A DNA stretch of 64,000 nt from Adiantum capillus-veneris. Lineage: Eukaryota; Streptophyta; Polypodiopsida; Polypodiales; Pteridaceae. The notes under the pieces were generated by a model. The model was given only the letters and a program-made list of their open reading frames with translations. It ran no database searches and was not told the DNA's origin. The stretch covers positions 72,133,412 to 72,197,411 of the forward strand of contig CM043963.1 of NCBI GenBank assembly GCA_014529385.2, in the 5' to 3' direction. Position 1 is the first letter of the stretch; every line of letters starts with the position of its first letter. Made by a program: the position numbers and the translations under genes. This document shows, in pieces, positions 44,246 through 55,600 of the stretch.

Positions 44246-45175
44246 TGTTGGACGGATACGCTGCGACGGACATCAGCACAGCGAGAACTCACCTAACAAG
44301 ATTTGTTAGCTAAGGACGAAGCTCGACCCGCAGGCACGTGGAAGCAAGCATAAGGTGTCAACCTACACTCGACCGACTCCTAACTAATTCCTACAGAGGT
44401 CTCTACCCAATTTCTAAGTCACAGCCTTCAAGAGTGCATAAGAGGAAACTTCCTACAACGCTTCTAGAGCCGAACACCCATCAAACAATCTCGAAACACC
44501 ATAGAATTTGAAGGAGACCCTACTAACACCAATAGGTCCCTCTCCCTAAGGTCTATGAACCAAAACCCCAACCCAAAACACCCGGTACAAAATCACGTAG
44601 GATATCTGGCCGAAATTTGCAGGTCTTCGTTTCCAAAATCTAAAGTGCCTAATGTGTAGCTCTACTCATTGTGAATGCGTGGATATGTTGCAATGCAGAA
44701 TCGAAAAACGTATGCTCATCGAATCACCAGATGAAGCTCGTAGATGGAGCTCGCAAAACCAGACCGTACATGTGCAATGTAGGTATCGACACGTAGCTCT
44801 CGTCGAGGGCAACACGCTGCACTTCTCTGCACTCGATTCCAACCACCGGTGCACACGTAGCGTCAAGATAAAGCTCACACTCTCTCTCGTACATAGTACG
44901 CTCACTCATAGACGAGTCAAACTTTTTAAAAAATGACAAAAGGTCTTTCATTAAGGTAAAAAAGTGGTATAAATACCTTACAATTCTCAAACCCTAAAGT
45001 TCCAATTCAACCATCTACTCAATCTAACTATCAAAACTGAGATACAATCTCGAAACTTCTGTAAGCTCCAATATTTACAAGGTGAAATGTCGAGTTTTCT
45101 CAATAAATGAATAATTACAAAAAATGATAATCTGCCGAGTAGTCAATTTCCGTAGGGCGTGTCCAGCTTCTAACA
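44246..45175 (-). repeat. H 3' LTR
   Basis: Begins TGTTGG and ends TAACA next to a pyrimidine-rich tract. About 930 bp. The termini form a short inverted repeat (TGTT/AACA). Confidence 0.65.
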
Positions 45176-45210
45176 CTCCCCCCCTCCTTGCTCATGTCAT
45201 CCCTGACATG
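45176..45210 (-). promoter_or_regulatory. H polypurine tract and hairpin
   Basis: Minus-strand purine run beside the LTR, then a perfect 7-bp inverted repeat, CATGTCA (45193-45199) and TGACATG (45204-45210), with a 4-nt loop. Same layout as G1 at 581-617. Confidence 0.75.
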
Positions 45211-45232
45211 GCCGTTGAGCTGTTTCTTCATC

Positions 45233-48200
45233 TTATGGTTTCGCGCATCTTGAGCAGCGACTCATATCTTGCATGTAAATCCAGTAGTGTTGGGCCGAAT
45301 ATATCCTTGCTAGAGGGCATAAGCTTAGATTATCTCTGATGAGTTTGGGTGCCTCTACAAGACGGATGAGGTACTGTGGGTACTTCGTCAGCCATGATTT
45401 TCTCCATCTAGGATGGGAGTCGGCTATTAACTTGGCCCCTTCACGATGGGAGATATCTGCTGTGTAGAGAGGCACTGTTGGCTCTTCTCTAATCCTTTTG
45501 TTGATGGTGGCGGCTTCATATTTTAGCAAAGGATATGGGAGAGAGGGCTGTAGCCATTCACGCCGGAGGTTGCTGGCGTCGATCTTCTGAATTGTCATGG
45601 AATTAAAAACCCTCTGCTCCCATTCCAAGGCTTCCTTGGCCATTTCTCTAATTTTTGCCTCTATGGATTTGTGTAGCTTCTCTTCCTCTTCTTGCGTCAG
45701 ATCTTGTGGCTCTTGAGAGGGTCCTACTAGGATTTCCTCTTGCATGGGTGTGTCCACAGGATCTACCACATTCTCTAGGTCTACGCCTTCCATGGCTGCT
45801 GGCCCTGTGCCTGCCTGCTCTTCTGCCTGCTGTCCTCTCAGCTCTTCTATTTGATTTAGGAGTGTCTGTTTCTCTGCTTTAGCTTCTTCTCCCATGTTCA
45901 TGAGGAGGTCATTCAATTCGGCGTTTACCTTTTTTGCCTCCTCGAGCTTTCTCTTGATAATTTCTAGCTCATCTTGCATTGCTCTCTGCTCTTCTTCCAT
46001 GTGTGTTTGCATAACCACGGACCCTTCCTCCATCATCAACCTTTTCTTTTTCTCTAAGGTCAACTCTTTCTGAAGCTCTTTCATATGTTCTTTATAGATC
46101 TGACTTTCTATAGTGGTGTGAGTCGAGCTAGTAGCTCTGACTCTGGCAGGAGATGCCCTTAGCCGCTGGATGGTTTGATCTTTAACTTTAAGCTGGTCCT
46201 TGAGCTCAAGGAACTCGTCCTGGCTAGCCTCCTGGTCTATCTCTGCCTTTTATTTGGAATTTCTCATGGCCTCAACTTCCTTGGACTCCTTAGCAAGTTG
46301 TAGGGTTAGGTTATCCCTTTCCCTCTCTGCATCTGTCAATGTCTTGCTGAGTTGTCTATACTCCTCTTCGGCTCCTTACAGTCTTTGGGCTGCTGCCTGA
46401 TTTTCTCTTTCCATTTCCTAGCATCTTTGCAATGCCTTTGCTAGACTGGCTTGCAGCTCTGTTTCTCTCTTTATTTGCCTTTGGCTTTGCTTTTGTAAAG
46501 TGTCAACTTCCAGCTTTATCTGCACTTCAGCGGCTTTGAGAGTTGCCCTTTCACTTTCTGAGGCCATTGACTGGGCTCTTATCTCGGTTAGCTTTGTCAT
46601 CACCACATCCCAATCATTGGTGGGCGGGTGCAGGTCCACTGTATCAGTGGCCATCTCCTTTAGCTCTACTAACCATATGCTTTGCATTTTCTCTTTGTTC
46701 CCCGTGCTTGCCAAGTCGAATGCGACTGTGGAAGCATCTTCTTTTATGTATCCGGAAGCTAGCAGGTCTAGAAATGTGTTGTATGATTAATTTGGCTCTG
46801 TTTGCCCACTTTTAGGCTTAGACTTTTTCTTTGGTTCTTGCTGTTGCTTGGACTCTTCTTGTTCTTCGGGTTTGTCTTGCTCCTCCTTGTCTTCTTGTGG
46901 AGGGCTACGAGGAGGTGGTGAAGGCGGTGGGCTAGACTCAGGGCTGGCCGGTGGAGTTGTTGGCTTTTTCTTGAAATATCTGTCCACCTTGGTCTTCCTT
47001 TTTCTCTCTTGGCCCTCGTGCTCTTCTAGCAATTTCTATCGGACTTGCTCCACTTCCTCTTCTGTAAAGGGCACATGTGGGATATTCTCTGCTGTGGCAT
47101 CAAGAATCTCAAAATTCTTAATGTAATCATCGAATTTGTCTTTGTGCACCCTTCGGGATGATCCCGACATTGCTTCTAGAGACGGCTTCCATAGCTCGTC
47201 TAAATATCCTTTGAGGACTCTTTCTGCCCTGAAGCTTTCCATCAGCCACTCTAGTCGTGCAGCTTTTTGTGATTTCGTCTCTTTTGCTGGCACTTGGGCA
47301 GATTCTTTCCTTCCTTTCTTCTGCTCTGGCTGCTCTTCTTGCACGGTTTCTAACCGGAATTTTGAATGTGTTTCCACCCTTGGTGCTTTTGGTTGCTCGT
47401 CTTCTTTATCTTCTCTGAGCCTTAGCCAGTCGTTTTGTGATGGAGGGTTGGGCCATCTTCCCTTGGCGTGCAATGCCCCATAAATCACCTTTGTGATTAG
47501 CTCACCCGGAACGATGTATGTGGGATTCTTGTTGCCCACCTTCACCAAATTATCATGTACATAAGCTGCATAATTGATGATCTTCGGCTTGCTTTTCTGC
47601 ATTGCCCAGGTGAATGTTGTGGCAATTGCTGCAGGCGGCATCCTATACTTTTGTGGCCGCTTTGTACACATATGGAAATATTGATTGTACAACTGGCTCA
47701 TGATTGCCACTTTGGGGTTGGCAATATCTTCAAAGGTATAGTTGGCTTTCTTTTCAGTGTACACCTTTACTTCGTCTCTTCTTTTGGTTACACTATCCCC
47801 CTTGTTGGAGAGGTCTAGGGTAGCTGCCACCACTCTTTCTGTGATTAGAATCTCGGTGCCTGGCTTGCCCTGCAGATCTGTTACTTTGGCCACTCCATCT
47901 TCTTTTATTGTTGTCACAAATTCCCAAACTCTTTCTATGTCAATACTTGCCGGCACCACTTCAAAGTAATTGTGGAGATCAATCTTCTCTAGATACTCTG
48001 CCATCTTGCTTCTGACGAACTCATTGAGTTCCCGCGGTAACATTGGTAGCTCGATCGCGTTTCCTTCGGTGTCTTTGAACACGCCTTGGTAAATCTTTAG
48101 ATCATTGGATTCCAGCAGATCTTCTTGGATCCATGTGCTTGTTGGCTTTAGAGTTCCTTGTGGTACGACGAAGGGCTCTACCTCTTCTAGGAAATCTTTT

Positions 48201-48244
48201 ATGGTCATTCTTTTCTTCTTTGCCGGTGACTTTGCGGCTGCCAT
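45233..48244 (-). pseudogene. H long frame, 1004 codons: gag-like N-terminus plus coiled coil
   Basis: One minus-strand frame from ATG 48244 to a stop at 45233. It has only five premature stops, at codons 403 (TAG), 486 (TAA), 609 (TAG), 623 (TAA) and 665 (TAA). Residues 1-400: an unidentified globular region (MTIKDFLEEVEPFVVPQGT, RVWEFVTTIKEDG, KVIYGALHAKGRWPNPPS) that recalls the 'putative plant transposon protein' regions of Athila-like elements. Residues ~405-485: Pro-, Lys- and Glu-rich linker. Residues ~510-830: long coiled coil (ELQKELTLEKKKRLMMEE, ELEIIKRKLEEAKKVNAEL). The last ~120 residues are globular (LRREWLQPSLPYPLLKYEA). No zinc knuckle is seen. It may be a structural protein of a non-autonomous element. 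Confidence 0.7.
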
Positions 48245-48410
48245 AGATCCTGCTGCACTCTATAGTCCGAAGTTAGCGTTTTTTCCATATCAGCTGAGAA
48301 ACTGAGTTTTATCTATCTAAATGACTTGAAAATTGAAAATAAAGCTTAAAAGGAACTTGTGAAACTGTGCATGTGCTCACAGTGCAATTCTGGCCAAAAA
48401 TTTTCATTTA
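48245..48410 (-). other. H leader next to the start codon
   Basis: Short non-coding stretch between the ATG and the first palindrome. No start-proximal signal is recognisable. Confidence 0.5.
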
Positions 48411-49285
48411 GACATCCTACGTGTAGGATGTCTTTTTCATCAGAATTGGGTGATACTTAACATGCTGATAGTCCTTGGCCTGTGGAACATGGCTATGTGC
48501 TTGGATTTGGATTTGGGCATCAAAAAGTGGATGTTTGGGCTGATTCAAGCTTTAGGTCACAAATTGGGTAGAAAGTCCATAACAGGTAGCAAGTGATGTC
48601 CAAATGGGTTGAAAATTGATATATTGTCTCATTGCAACATGGTATTGGCTCCCATGATGTCACTCTTTGCACAGAAGGTCAAAAATATGCTAGAGACATC
48701 CTACGTGTAGGATGTCTATTTCATCAAAATGGCTTGGATTTGTTTTGTGGGTAGTCCTTGGCATATGAAACATGTCCATGCTTTTGGATTTTGATTTGGA
48801 CAAGAAGTGATGCTGGTAAGAGCCTGTATAGTGTTTTTGGGCTCAAAAAGTGTATCTTGAAGGTGTTTGGGGTCAAAAATGATTAGAATGGCTTCAAACT
48901 TGGTATATGAGCTCTTGAAGATGATGTGATTAGACCTGGAATGGAAAAACACCCTCTGTAGGCCAAAAATGTCAAATAGACATCCTACGCGTAGGATGTC
49001 TACTTCATCAATTTTTGCTTGTGACCACACAGATTGGTTGGTTATGTGCTTGTGAATGTGTTGTGCAAGTTTCATGTGATTTGGACAAGTTTTGGTAGGT
49101 CTATGGCCCATTATTGCCTCTATGGACTAACTTTGCGTTTTTCATGCATATGAGGTCAATTTTGGTCCAAATGGGATGAAACTTGGTGGCTAGCATGTAA
49201 AGGTCATTCAGAAAATGTGTGTGATGATAAATGTTGGGATTTGTGCCCAAAAATGCTCTTGAGACATCCTATGCGTGTCTCCTGA
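48411..49285 (-). repeat. H leader array: 284-bp tandem monomers, each with a palindrome
   Basis: A 22-bp palindrome with arms GACATCCTACG and CGTAGGATGTC starts at 48411, 48695, 48979 and (decayed) 49263: exactly 284 bp apart each time. The 48979 copy is a perfect palindrome; the first two have GTGT at the centre. Monomer bodies are diverged but share CCAAAAAT before, TTTCATCA after, and a GATTTGGA block about 90 bp after the palindrome, landmarks also present in the G1 array. Confidence 0.92.
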
Positions 49286-50250
49286 TGATTTTTTCATGGA
49301 ATTTGTCACTAGTGCCTGCTCTTAGCCCCCCTGAGTCCCTTCTAAGCCTAATTTCAACAAAAAAGTCAAAAAGATAGAAAGTAACTCCATGTGTGGATTT
49401 CAGAGCCTCCGAGCCATTTTCTGACCTGTGGAGTGCTTTTTGGCGATGAAATTTCTTGATGTTGGTCTCCATAGCTTCCCGATCCCTTGGGGATCCTTAC
49501 CGTATGGTTTTTGTCGATTTTGGCTTCATCGGAGCTTCATTTGGCAATTTGTCGCTCTAGAAGCACCCGTGGTTGCGTTTACATATCTTTGATGTTTGTG
49601 GTGGTCTACCACCATAGGACTTGGTTGTTGATGGTCTAGGAAAGCTGCTCGTGAAGTTTGGTGGCAAACAGACATGCGGTTTGGCCGCGAGAGCTATTTG
49701 ACGCTTTGTGTATCTGATGCCGTTTCTGAAGTTTAGTGCCACTTCGGGTCACCTTTGGTAATGTGGGTTACCTAAACTTGTCGAGCATGTCAAGATGCTC
49801 CTACCCATGAATTTTGGTAGCATTTGGGCACCTTTCTCTGCCGATTTCCCATTTGGTGGCCTCTTGCGAGATTCTAGGAATTAGGGTTTTTCCCGATGGT
49901 TTTCTACTGCCTTTGGAAATCCAAGACTGGTCTCCTATGCTAGGGTAAGCTGCCAATGAAGTCTCATTGCTTTTGGGTTAGCCGTTAGGTGGCCGCTTCT
50001 ACTTGTAGGTCTCTACTGCCCGCTTTGTGTGTGAACCCTACGCTAGTTTTCGCGACAAAACGACAAACATATGCGAAAAGCTCAAGGTGGTGAACCTACC
50101 TCTCATGTATGAAGCCCGTCGGGTAGTCGTGTGCGTCGTAGAAGCTACTGAAGGTTCCGCTCTCTCTAGGTGACAAAAGCTCTCTCTCAAATGTCAATAG
50201 TGAAAATGAACTAAAAGTGAGGTGAAAATTTCTTATAATGGAGGTCCCCG
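49286..50250 (-). other. H distal leader, non-coding
   Basis: About 1 kb continuing the leader away from the array. Short frames on the minus strand (for example 49472-49269) show no domain. No PBS is visible. Confidence 0.4.
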
Positions 50251-51110
50251 AACCACTTTTCATGAAATTTGACATGTGCTCCCAACTTCTTGCGAGATGC
50301 GGTTTAGGCTAAAAATTTCTTGATTTGGACTCCATTTGCCCTGTTTACCAGAAATTGGGCATTTTAGTCAAAATCTGGCCAAACATGCTTTTCGCTCCAG
50401 TCTCATAATTGCACCCCCAATGTACCATAGGTCTTCCTATAGTCACTGATCATCCCCATATTTTTTGTTTTTCATTACGACCGTTTTTCACCTGCTTTTT
50501 GTATTTTTGAAGTTTTTTCTGTCGAAAATTAGCAAAATTAAAAGAAAAATAGCAAATCAAACCCAGAAAATCCCCAAAAATCATAATAAATCAAAAACAT
50601 CACCGCAAAATATTATATACACTCACATGCAATTTTTACGTCCGTATTTCTCCGTTTTACTAATATTTTACTCGAAAAATGGCTATTTCTACTTATAAAT
50701 ACACACCTAGGGGCTTGATTTGGCGTTTGGCCCCATATACCTGTAGATACATGCTGTATAAGGGCATATGTACTTGGGTTAGTCCAGAAAATTTTTGCAA
50801 TCAAACAACAACCCTTAAAATAGTCGAAAATCATGCCCTTTTTTGCTCTTTCTGCTATTGGTTTCGCATTTGAGAATGCCTCCCCCCCTCCTAGCCGGAG
50901 TCCTCTCGGATGACAAGGTATCGCCTCGGAGTATGTGCCGTGCATAGGTTAAAAAATTTGTGCTAATGCTTGGCCGATTAATGTGGCCCTAATTTATGCA
51001 TACTCGGTCAATGCATGGAAAAATTAATGCTGTGCAAGAGAAGGGTATAAGCAAGATGCTGTGCAAGAGAAGGGTATAAGCAAGATGCTTATTGGCATTC
51101 GCCATCGAGG
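50251..51110. other. Unassigned stretch
   Basis: AT-rich sequence without a supported gene. A pyrimidine run CCTCCCCCCCTCC at about 50880 resembles a minus-strand polypurine tract, but the flanking bases lack the expected LTR ends. Probably the edge of H or the 3' LTR region of G3. Confidence 0.4.
51028..51085. repeat. 29-bp perfect tandem duplication
   Basis: The unit beginning TGCTGTGCAAGAGAAGGG occupies 51028-51056 and 51057-51085 without differences. Confidence 0.95.
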
Positions 51111-51144
51111 TTTCCTGTTTTCTTTGCAAGTAATAGCTGTAACT

Positions 51145-52037
51145 CTACTCCTCTTTGTTTAATTGTATTTCTTTGCCGCTGCTATTGATATAGCCGTAGT
51201 TGTTTCTATGGAAAGGATTGGCTTGGCTGGAATGGCCGTGGACCGTATTTCTTGTGCTTTCCATTGGTAGCTTGTTTTTGCCGATTTTTGTAGGTGTTTT
51301 GCTACTTCCTTTGTTTCCACTATTTTTTTGCGGATTGGCATCCACATAAGTCGGTTGCCCTTTTGCAAATGCAACTGTCTGTCTTCCGATGTTGCTTGTA
51401 CTGAAGGGAGTTCCTATTGCTTTTGTTTCGGTATCCAAATGCGAGTAACATTCGGGTTATTGCTGAGCATTTTCTTTGGGATCCATATCTGTTTTATGCC
51501 CTTGGTTTTTGGTTGAACTATCTGCTTCGGTTGAATTCTTTCGTTGCATTGTATTTGGTCTGCCATGTCATTTCTATCCTTCCGCATCCATACTTGTTTC
51601 CCTTGTTTTGGTAGCCTAGATCTTTGCACTGTGGTCGGTGACTTCGTATGTATGTAGTTAGTATAGTTGTCTTTTACTTGTTTGTTAGCCTTGGGTATCA
51701 TGTTGTTCTTTGGTGGCACTCCTGCTTTTGGCTCTGTTTCCAATGATTGCATTGCTGGCTGCTGATTATTCCGGTATTGCTGAGAAAAGGCTATTACCTG
51801 TTGTTCTTGTGTATGCTGAATTTTGACTGCATTCGTATTCCAATCTATGTGCACATTGTACTCTTTTTGCCAAGGTTGTCCCAACAACATTGGGTGTTGT
51901 ACTACATAAAATTTGTGTGGGTAAATATATTGATGTACATGTACATGCAATATAGTCCAGCCCAATATTCTCAACGAGTATGATGTACTACTTTCCAACG
52001 CTTGAGGAGTAAGATGAAGTTGACCTGTGGACTTGAG
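51145..52037 (-). pseudogene. G3 second retropepsin (C-terminal half) and tryptophan-repeat tail
   Basis: From the J insertion the minus-strand frame reads LKSTGQLHLTPQALESS, then FYVVQHPMLLGQPWQKEYNV, the late retropepsin motif (LGQPW). A Gln- and Lys-rich stretch follows with spaced KQVWMRK, KQIWIPK and TRIWIPK; after a stop and frameshift near 51414 it continues with RLMWMP to about 51145. The tail resembles G1's. Tryptophan repeats of this type may contact nucleic acid, but I have no direct evidence. Confidence 0.6.
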
Positions 52038-52264
52038 TGTTACCATATACATGTGGTAGTGATGTGTGTGAACACACTAGGACCGCCGGGGCATTTTTTC
52101 CCTCTTTAGGAGTTTTTTTCCCCTGTGCATTGTATATACGCCCATCACTCTAGGGCTATCTATCTTTCCATTGCACACTAAGTAACACACTCTCTATTGT
52201 GTGCCTTGAGCTTCCTTCGTCTTCTCCAAGCTGTGTGTGCTTCTCTGCAACCCTAATTCCAACA
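52038..52264 (+). repeat. J 5' LTR
   Basis: 227 bp; includes TGTATATACGCC, a possible TATA region, near 52131. Confidence 0.93.
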
Positions 52265-52267
52265 ATT

Positions 52268-52279
52268 GGTATCAGAGCA
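52268..52279 (+). promoter_or_regulatory. J primer-binding site (initiator tRNA-Met)
   Basis: TGGTATCAGAGC, three bases after the LTR. Confidence 0.92.
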
Positions 52280-52617
52280 AGTCACGTCCTCCTGGGCTTA
52301 GTCGCCAGCTGCTCTAGCACATGCCTGCTCACTTTCTCCGATTTCAGTGAGCTTTGGCGAGCGTTCGCAGGTCGACAAATATTTTGGGAGAGCTTGGTCT
52401 GCTCAGAATTTTGATTTGGGCTCATTTCGGCCTCCGTTTCCACTACAGGCAGTAGTGCACAGGCTATTTCATCATTTTGTGTAGATTTTTTGTCAGTGCC
52501 GTTTTCTGCATAACAGGTGCCTTATAGTCTTCTACGGTTTGTGCTATATAGCACAGGTTGTTCCCTCTCCATTTCTCCTATTTTCGGGCAGTTTTCACAT
52601 CAGGTGCAGCATTTACA

Positions 52618-55600
52618 ATGGCTGACAACAACAACACAGATGTGTTCAAGATGTTTGCTGCTGAGGACAGGTTGGATGGGGACAACTACCCTATGTGGGC
52701 TTATATGATGCAACATGTTCTTGTGTCAAAAGGTGTCTGGAACATTGTGCAGGGCATTGATGTACGTCCTGGTTCTGAGGATGTAGGCGATGTTGAGAAT
52801 TTTGCAGGTCTTGCTGCAAGGATTGCAGTTGTTAGAGTTGTTTTGCCTACGGTAGAACAAGCGCGTTGGGATGTTAAGGATGCACAGGCTCATGCATTGA
52901 TTGCGTTGTCTGTGAAGCGCACCATTATTCCTCACATCCGTTCAACAAAATCTGCAAAACAGGCTTGGGATATTCTAGCAGGTCTTTATGCAAGCCGCAA
53001 TGAGGCTAAAATTGCTTTGCTGCGTAAAGAGCTGGAGTCGAAGATTATGCATGAGGAAGATGATATGGACACTTTCCTTGCTAGTGTCAAGGATATCAAT
53101 GAGTAGCTTATTTCTGCAGGTGAAGTCATTTCAGACAGTTCCCTTGTGCAGACTGTTCTTGATGCCTTACGAGATTCCTACCAGACTTTTGCTAGTACTT
53201 GGAGACTGATGACCCAAGGAAATCCTGAAGTTGTCAAGTTTGATGCATTATGCACATTGCTGTTGCAAGAGTCACTTTCTAGAAAAAACAGGACTAGGCA
53301 GCGTGCAGTTGAACAGGCTTTTATTGCTTCTCAAAGAAAGGGTGGTAACAGTAATGCAGCCACTTCTTATGGTTCTGCTGCAAGTGGCAAAAATTCTGTT
53401 CCTAATGCTTCTGGTGGCAGCACTTTGTCTGGCAATTCTGGTGATAAGGGCAAAAAGAAGATGCGTTGCCATTATTGTAAAGCCAATGATCACTTGATCA
53501 AGTCGTGTCCTAAGTTGAAGGCCAAAGAGGCTAAGAAGAAAGAGGGTGGTTCCACTGTAAATGCTGGTTCCACTACAAATGCAGCCATTGTTGAATCTTC
53601 TGTAAAAGGAGACTGTGATGCTGATGTTGATGGAGAATGGGCTTTTAGTGCAGAGTGCACTTACAATCCTGCTGTCCATGATGCACGCTTGTCAGTTGCT
53701 GCAGATTCACATGTGTGGTATTTCGACAGTGGTGCTACAAAGCACATTACCTCACATCGTGAATTGTTTACCTCTCTCGAGTCTGTCCCTCATGGGAATT
53801 CAGTCACTTGTGCCAACAACGCCTCTTATCTAGTTCAGGGAGTTGGAAAGATTGTGCTCACTGCTGCTAATGGCAGTTCCTTCACACTTGTTGATGCACT
53901 TTATGTACCTGGGATCAAGAAGAATCTCTTGTCTGTATCCGCACTTGCTAGACTTGGACTTGTAGTCAAATTTGTGGATGACAGATGTACAGTTCATGAT
54001 CTCAGTTTTGGTGATGAAATTGTTGCATCTGGGATTTTGTGCCGTGGGCTGTATAAGCTCACTTTGTATGACAAGTGTGGACAAAATTTTGCAAATGATG
54101 TTGCAGATTCAAGGGCTATTTCAGATGCAAAACTTTGGTCATCTGAATTTTGCTTGCATCTGGGATTTTGTGCCGTGGGCTGTATAAGCTCACTTTGTAT
54201 GACAAGTGTGGACAAAATTTTGCAAATGATGTTGCAGATTCAAGGGCTATTTCAGATGCAAAACTTTGGTCATCTGAATTTTGCCAGTTTGCTGCGTTTG
54301 CAGAAATCTGATATGGTTGCTTCTTTGCCGCCTCTTGAAGCACCTGTCAAACATGTTTGTGAAGGCTGTATTCTGGGTAAAATGCAGCGTTCTAAGTTTC
54401 CAAAGGATGGTTCAGTTAGGGCCACATGCAGGTTGCAGCTTGTGCATAGTGATGTTTGTGGGCCCATGCAAACTCCGTCCTTGGGCAATTACCTGTACTT
54501 CATGACTTTCATTGATGATTACTCCAGGCATGCATGGGTATTTCCGCTTAAAGCGAAGTCCGAAGTTTCTATGTGCTTCAAACAATTTTTGTCTATGGCT
54601 GAAAATGTCTCAAAATGTACTATGGGCACCCTCCGTTCCGATCGAGGGGGGGAGTATATGTCTCATGAATTTAATGCATTTCTGGCTAGTCGTCGGATAA
54701 AACACCAATGTACAGTGCCTTATACACCTCAGCAAAATGGTGTTGCTGAGAGGAAAAACAGGTCACTAACGAAAATGGCACGATGTATGGTCAAAAGTCA
54801 AGCTTTGCTGCATTCTTTTTGGCTTGAGGCCATCATGTGTGCCACTTATGTACTTAACAGGTGTCCTACGAAAGCTTTGCAGTCTATTACTCCATATGAA
54901 GCATGGCATGATAGAAAGCCTTCTATTGAGCACATGCGTGTTTTTGGCTGTTTGGCATATGCTTTGGTGCCACAAGTGCAACGCAGAAAATTGGATGATA
55001 AGGCTGTCAAATGTATTTTTGTTGGTTATAGTGCTGAAAGCAAAGGTTACAGGTTGTATCATCCACAAACAAAACGTATTCTGGTTTCACGGGATGTAGT
55101 GTTTGTGGAAGATTCTGTTCAGCCCTTGCTATCATGTACTAGAGACAGTAATGTAAGCTCACAGGACATTTATGACACTTTGTTGCCTCTTTTCAGTGGT
55201 GGAAATACGAATGTAAGTTCCAATGAGGCAAATGTACAGCCTATGGGGGTTTCTGAAAATGTTTTAGATCAGCCTATTACTGATGCAGATGTACATGATG
55301 TTCTTGATGAGGAAAGGGCTGAAAATGAGCAAGCTAGAGGTATGCCAAAATGGCTGGTGCACACTTTGTGTGACAGTAAATTGGATGCACCTTTGTCTAG
55401 TCGTACTCGTTCAGGCTCTCGCCATGCATCTTATACATCAGATTGTTATGCTTTGGTTGTGTCTAGTTTACATGATATTGAGGAGCCTCTGTCTTTTGAT
55501 GAAGCACAGGATTCAGAAAATTGGATGGCTGCCATGCAATCAGAATATGATGCACTTATAGAGAATGACACATGGACTTTATGTGATTTTCCTCCTGGAA

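Larger units (their letters stand above)
44246..50250 (-). mobile_element. H: minus-strand LTR element with one giant non-pol frame
   Basis: On the minus strand: leader with a 284-bp palindrome array, one long frame (48244-45233), a hairpin, a polypurine tract and an LTR (44246-45175). There is no RT, protease or integrase. The leader array is homologous to that of G1 and the 3' hairpin plus polypurine tract are alike, so H belongs near G1. The 5' LTR and PBS were not found, so the right boundary is approximate and the element is truncated or lost its 5' end. Confidence 0.7.

Noticed and set aside
47136-47969. Plus-strand frames opposite the H coding region
   Set aside because: They are antisense shadows of the well-structured minus-strand frame and carry no motif of their own.
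50880-50892. Polypurine tract and LTR start near 50880
   Set aside because: The pyrimidine run fits, but no CA precedes it and no matching LTR copy is found.
50251-51110. 5' LTR of element H
   Set aside because: I found no similarity to the H 3' LTR at 44246-45175 and no PBS.
51414-52037. W-repeat tail as evidence of a plant pararetrovirus
   Set aside because: It continues in frame from a gypsy integrase, with no movement protein or coat protein features.
53104-53106. In-frame TAG in J as a programmed readthrough site between gag and pol
   Set aside because: Plant copia elements use one frame, two more TAG stops lie in RT and RNase H, and all fit C-to-T decay.
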